From: Pseudomonas parafulva NBRC 16636 = DSM 17004
GTDB taxonomy: Bacteria; Pseudomonadota; Gammaproteobacteria; Pseudomonadales; Pseudomonadaceae
Reading direction: 5' to 3'
DNA length: 64,000 bases
Assembly (NCBI RefSeq): GCF_000730645.1
Contig: NZ_BBIU01000029.1
Location: forward strand, 1 to 64,000
The position numbers and the translations under genes were made by a program. Below are positions 61,324-64,000 of the stretch, piece by piece. Position 1 is the stretch's first letter, and every line of letters starts with the position of its first letter. The notes under the pieces were generated by a model. That model saw only the letters and a program-made list of their open reading frames with translations. It was not told where the DNA came from and ran no database searches.

Positions 61324-64000
61324 ATGAAACATGCCAGCCTGCGGATGGACAAGCTTGCCAGAAGCTCCCAGCGCCTCAACAAAACGCTGCTGCTGCTCAG
61401 CGGGCTGCTGATGCTGCTGTCCAGCACCTGCTATTGGGCGGTGTCCAGGCTGCTCGAGTCCGAGCAGCAGCGCCTGGAGCTGCATTTTGCGCGGGTGGTG
61501 GAGATCATCCATGAGCACGAAGTGTTCCTGCGCAATGTGGTCACCAGCAGCCGCCAGGCCACGGTCTCCGTTGATCGCCTGGCAGATCCGGCATCAGTGG
61601 TGCAGTCGCTGCCTATCCCGGGTCGCACGCTGCTCAAGGCCCGGGGCCAGGAACTGTCGCTGGCGTTCTCGTTGGCATACAGCGCTGGCTACAGCGCGGC
61701 AGACGTGCGACGGGCGTTGGCACTGGGGGTTGAGCTCACCGATTACTACGGCGGTTTCTGGGCGCGCTCCTTCTATGCCTCCCCGCAGGTATTCGTCCTG
61801 GCGCCCGGCAGGGCCAGCCTAGCTATTCCGTACGCAGGAGACCAGCGCCAGCATCTGCCTTTGCTGCCACAGCATTACATGGCTGCGGTGGATCGCCTGG
61901 GGCAACTGATGGCCACCCCGGGCTTGCTCGCCGACCAGCGCGTGCACTGGCTGCGGTCCCCGGCGCCGCTCTACGATGACAACCTGCGAATCGTCGCCAT
62001 GATTCGTTTCGACGCGGACTACACCTTGCATCCCGCCGGCACTCCCCAGCAGCCGCTGGCCTTGGCGGCAGTGATGGACACGGAACAGATCGATGAATTC
62101 GAGCGGGTGTTGCGCCTGTCGGTGTACAACCAGTTCACCTTGATTTCACCCGAAGGCGATGTGCTGATGGGGGAACTCGGCGTGGACGACGCGGCTCCCT
62201 TGGGCCTCAGTTTCAATGGCGATGGCCTGCGCTTCAAGATGAAGGCATCAGGGGGCAGGCCCTGGACCGGCCTGTATGCGATCACCTACCAGAACTTCCT
62301 GCGTTATGCCAAGTGGCCGTTGCTGGGCCTTGGGCTCACCTTCATTGCCGCGATCATCCTTGGCTTGTGGATCGACCACTGGTTCAAGTCGCGTATTGTC
62401 GTACCTGCCCAGCGTGCTCAGGACCGGCTTGCCGAAAACGAGGCGTTCAACCGTATCATCCTGCACAACGCCCCGGTCGGCCTCTGCGTCGTGCGCCGGT
62501 ATGACCGGCAGTTGCTGCTGGAAAATGAACGCGCGGTGCAGTGGGGCATTGCCTCGGCCGTGACCCAGGTATTGGCGCAACATTACGGCGATCAGGCTCC
62601 CGGCGAAATGTGTCTGCTGGTGGAAGGGCATTACCTGCAAGCGGTGGTGGTTGCTTCGCGCTACGACGGCCAGGATGTCTTTCTCTGTGGCTGTAACGAT
62701 GTCACCCGGCACGTCGATGAAAACCAGTTATTGAATCAGGCGCGCCGGCAAGCAACGGCCGCCAATGAAGCAAAAACCGTATTCCTGGCAACCATGAGCC
62801 ATGAAATACGCACACCTTTGTACGGCGTGCTGGGCAACCTGGAACTGCTCTCGCTGACTGATCTGGGCGAGCGTCAGCGCCACTACCTGGAAATCATCGA
62901 AAGTTCATGTGCGGTGCTGTTCCAGCTGATCAGCAACGTGCTGGATGTCAGCAAGATCGAGTCCGGGCAGATGGCGCTGGAGCGAATACCGTTTGACCCC
63001 CACCAGCTGGTCGAGGACGCAGTGGCCAGTTTCACGGCCACGGCCCATAACAAAGGTTTGCAGATCGACTCGGAAATCGACCCGGCCATGCCCGCCCTCG
63101 TGGAGGGGGACGCCGGGCGGATACGCCAGGTGCTGAACAACTTGCTGGGCAACGCCATCAAGTTCACCGATTGCGGGCGTGTACGCCTGCGCCTCACGGT
63201 CCAGGAACGTGCCGATGACAGTGTGCTGGTGCAATGGCAGGTCACCGATACCGGGAAAGGTATTCCCGAGAAGGCGATTGAACACTTGTTCAAGCCGTTC
63301 TACCAGGTTAGTGCCGGTGAAGAGGGCGGTGGTGCAGGACTGGGGCTTTCCATCTGCTCAAGGCTGAGCGAGCTGATGGGGGGGAGCATGCGTGTGGTGA
63401 GCGAGCTGGGGCTGGGCAGCAGCCTCTCGCTGATCGTTCGCCTGCCTGTGGTCGAAAGCTCCCGCACCGTGACACCGGCCCAGTTTGTGCCGTCATATAC
63501 CCAGGTGCCTTCCCTGGACGTGCGCGTACTGGTAGCTGAGGACAACCCGGTCAGCCAGGCTGTCATGGCCGAGCAACTGACGGCGCTGGGTGCTCGCCCC
63601 ACGGTGGTAAGTGATGGCCAGCAGGCGCTTGAAGCGTGGTCCGCGCAGGCTTTCGATCTGGTGATCACTGACATCAACATGCCCCGCCTCAATGGCTATG
63701 CGTTCACACGCGCCCTGCGCGAACAAGGCGTGTCGGTCCCGATCATCGGCATCACCGCCAATGCGCTGCGTGAAGAAGGTGAGCGTTGCCTGGCCGCCGG
63801 CATGAATGCCTGGCTGGTGAAGCCTTTGAGCCTCGGGGGGCTGCGCCAGGCGCTGATTTCCCAGTGCCGGCGTGCGGCCGGTCAGGGTGCTGCCGTCCGA
63901 GAAGAGGATGACGACCGTACCGGCTGGATCGAGCTCTCGACCCCCATGCGTCAGCTGCTGGCAGAAACGCTGCTGGCAGATGTGGCGCAGATCGAGCAGG
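61324..64000 (+). CDS. Hybrid sensor histidine kinase beside the fimbrial operon (partial)
   Basis: The frame is open from ATG at 61324 to the window end (at least 892 residues). Two membrane helices (about 20-42 and 330-352) flank a ~285-residue periplasmic sensor region. The HisKA domain has His493 in SHEIRTPLYGVLGNLELL. The ATPase domain follows (NLLGNAIKFTDCG, GGGAGLGLSI), then a receiver with phospho-acceptor Asp783 in VITDINMPRLNG. Sequence after the receiver suggests an HPt domain continuing beyond the edge. This RcsC/BvgS/RocS-like plan and its position 74 bp after the fimbrial chaperone suggest control of the fimbriae; the response regulator should lie just outside the window. Confidence 0.9.
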   Translation, partial: MKHASLRMDKLARSSQRLNKTLLLLSGLLMLLSSTCYWAVSRLLESEQQRLELHFARVVEIIHEHEVFLRNVVTSSRQATVSVDRLADPASVVQSLPIPGRTLLKARGQELSLAFSLAYSAGYSAADVRRALALGVELTDYYGGFWARSFYASPQVFVLAPGRASLAIPYAGDQRQHLPLLPQHYMAAVDRLGQLMATPGLLADQRVHWLRSPAPLYDDNLRIVAMIRFDADYTLHPAGTPQQPLALAAVMDTEQIDEFERVLRLSVYNQFTLISPEGDVLMGELGVDDAAPLGLSFNGDGLRFKMKASGGRPWTGLYAITYQNFLRYAKWPLLGLGLTFIAAIILGLWIDHWFKSRIVVPAQRAQDRLAENEAFNRIILHNAPVGLCVVRRYDRQLLLENERAVQWGIASAVTQVLAQHYGDQAPGEMCLLVEGHYLQAVVVASRYDGQDVFLCGCNDVTRHVDENQLLNQARRQATAANEAKTVFLATMSHEIRTPLYGVLGNLELLSLTDLGERQRHYLEIIESSCAVLFQLISNVLDVSKIESGQMALERIPFDPHQLVEDAVASFTATAHNKGLQIDSEIDPAMPALVEGDAGRIRQVLNNLLGNAIKFTDCGRVRLRLTVQERADDSVLVQWQVTDTGKGIPEKAIEHLFKPFYQVSAGEEGGGAGLGLSICSRLSELMGGSMRVVSELGLGSSLSLIVRLPVVESSRTVTPAQFVPSYTQVPSLDVRVLVAEDNPVSQAVMAEQLTALGARPTVVSDGQQALEAWSAQAFDLVITDINMPRLNGYAFTRALREQGVSVPIIGITANALREEGERCLAAGMNAWLVKPLSLGGLRQALISQCRRAAGQGAAVREEDDDRTGWIELSTPMRQLLAETLLADVAQIEQ

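Noticed and set aside
1..64000. CRISPR array or prophage
   Set aside because: No regular repeat-spacer pattern and no phage structural genes were seen.

Overview
The window is a GC-rich chromosomal segment of a Pseudomonas, most likely of the P. putida group. The evidence is gene content and order: rpsT/murJ/ribF/ileS/lspA/fkpB/ispH, thiO, bamD divergent from rluD-pgeF-clpB, a tRNA-Asn/Pro/Lys operon, ndh with DUF3094 and DUF1780 genes, and pilA divergent from pilC-pilD-coaE-yacG. No replication origin, prophage or CRISPR array was seen.

Layout. 1-3.7 kb: a lipid-transport operon of two PqiA/LetA-like membrane proteins and a six-domain MCE protein. 3.7-11.6 kb: rpsT on the minus strand, then murJ and the coupled ribF-ileS-lspA-fkpB-ispH run. 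11.7-13.9 kb: minor type IV pilin genes (fimT-like on minus, pilV/W/X/E-like on plus), with a very short pilV. 14-21 kb: thiO, a small PP0621-family gene, bamD, rluD, pgeF, and clpB behind a clear sigma-32-type promoter. 21.2-21.75 kb: a three-tRNA operon. 21.8-30.9 kb: FAD oxidoreductase, MFS transporter, ndh, small conserved genes, a CbiM-like permease, and yacG-coaE-pilD-pilC facing pilA. No pilB ATPase lies in this cluster.

31-35.6 kb is an accessory island directly after a tRNA-Thr(CGT) gene. It is visibly AT-richer than its surroundings. It holds a small hypothetical gene, a DUF4238 gene bracketed by a near-perfect 23-bp direct repeat, the 3' end of an IS66-type transposase, a 482-residue protein with an HEFIH zinc-protease-like motif that I do not recognise, and about 1 kb of decayed sequence. 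This is the best place in the window for an undescribed system.

35.6-43 kb: poxB-like pyruvate dehydrogenase, a GFA-family protein, an orphan VapB-like antitoxin, an unrecognised 527-residue protein, an EamA transporter with a histidine-rich tail, a small P-loop kinase-like protein and a glyoxalase-like protein. 43-48.4 kb is a signalling block: a hybrid histidine kinase, a GAF-(degenerate GGDEF)-EAL phosphodiesterase and a BdlA-like soluble PAS-PAS chemoreceptor. 48.4-52 kb: an ImmA/IrrE-type metallopeptidase coupled to a small membrane protein, an amino-acid-type ABC permease broken by one in-frame TGA, its binding protein, and a divergent homocysteine S-methyltransferase. 52.1-55.2 kb: a BetT-type choline transporter and an arsenic-resistance/BASS-type transporter. 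55.2-61.2 kb: a chaperone-usher fimbrial operon (subunit, chaperone, usher, adhesin, second chaperone), followed by a large hybrid sensor kinase cut off by the window end.

Functional themes are envelope biogenesis (MCE, MurJ, LspA, BamD), surface adhesion (type IV pilins and chaperone-usher fimbriae) with c-di-GMP and phosphorelay signalling next to the adhesion genes, and methylated-compound use (BetT beside the S-methyltransferase). All calls come from reading the sequence; no database search was run.
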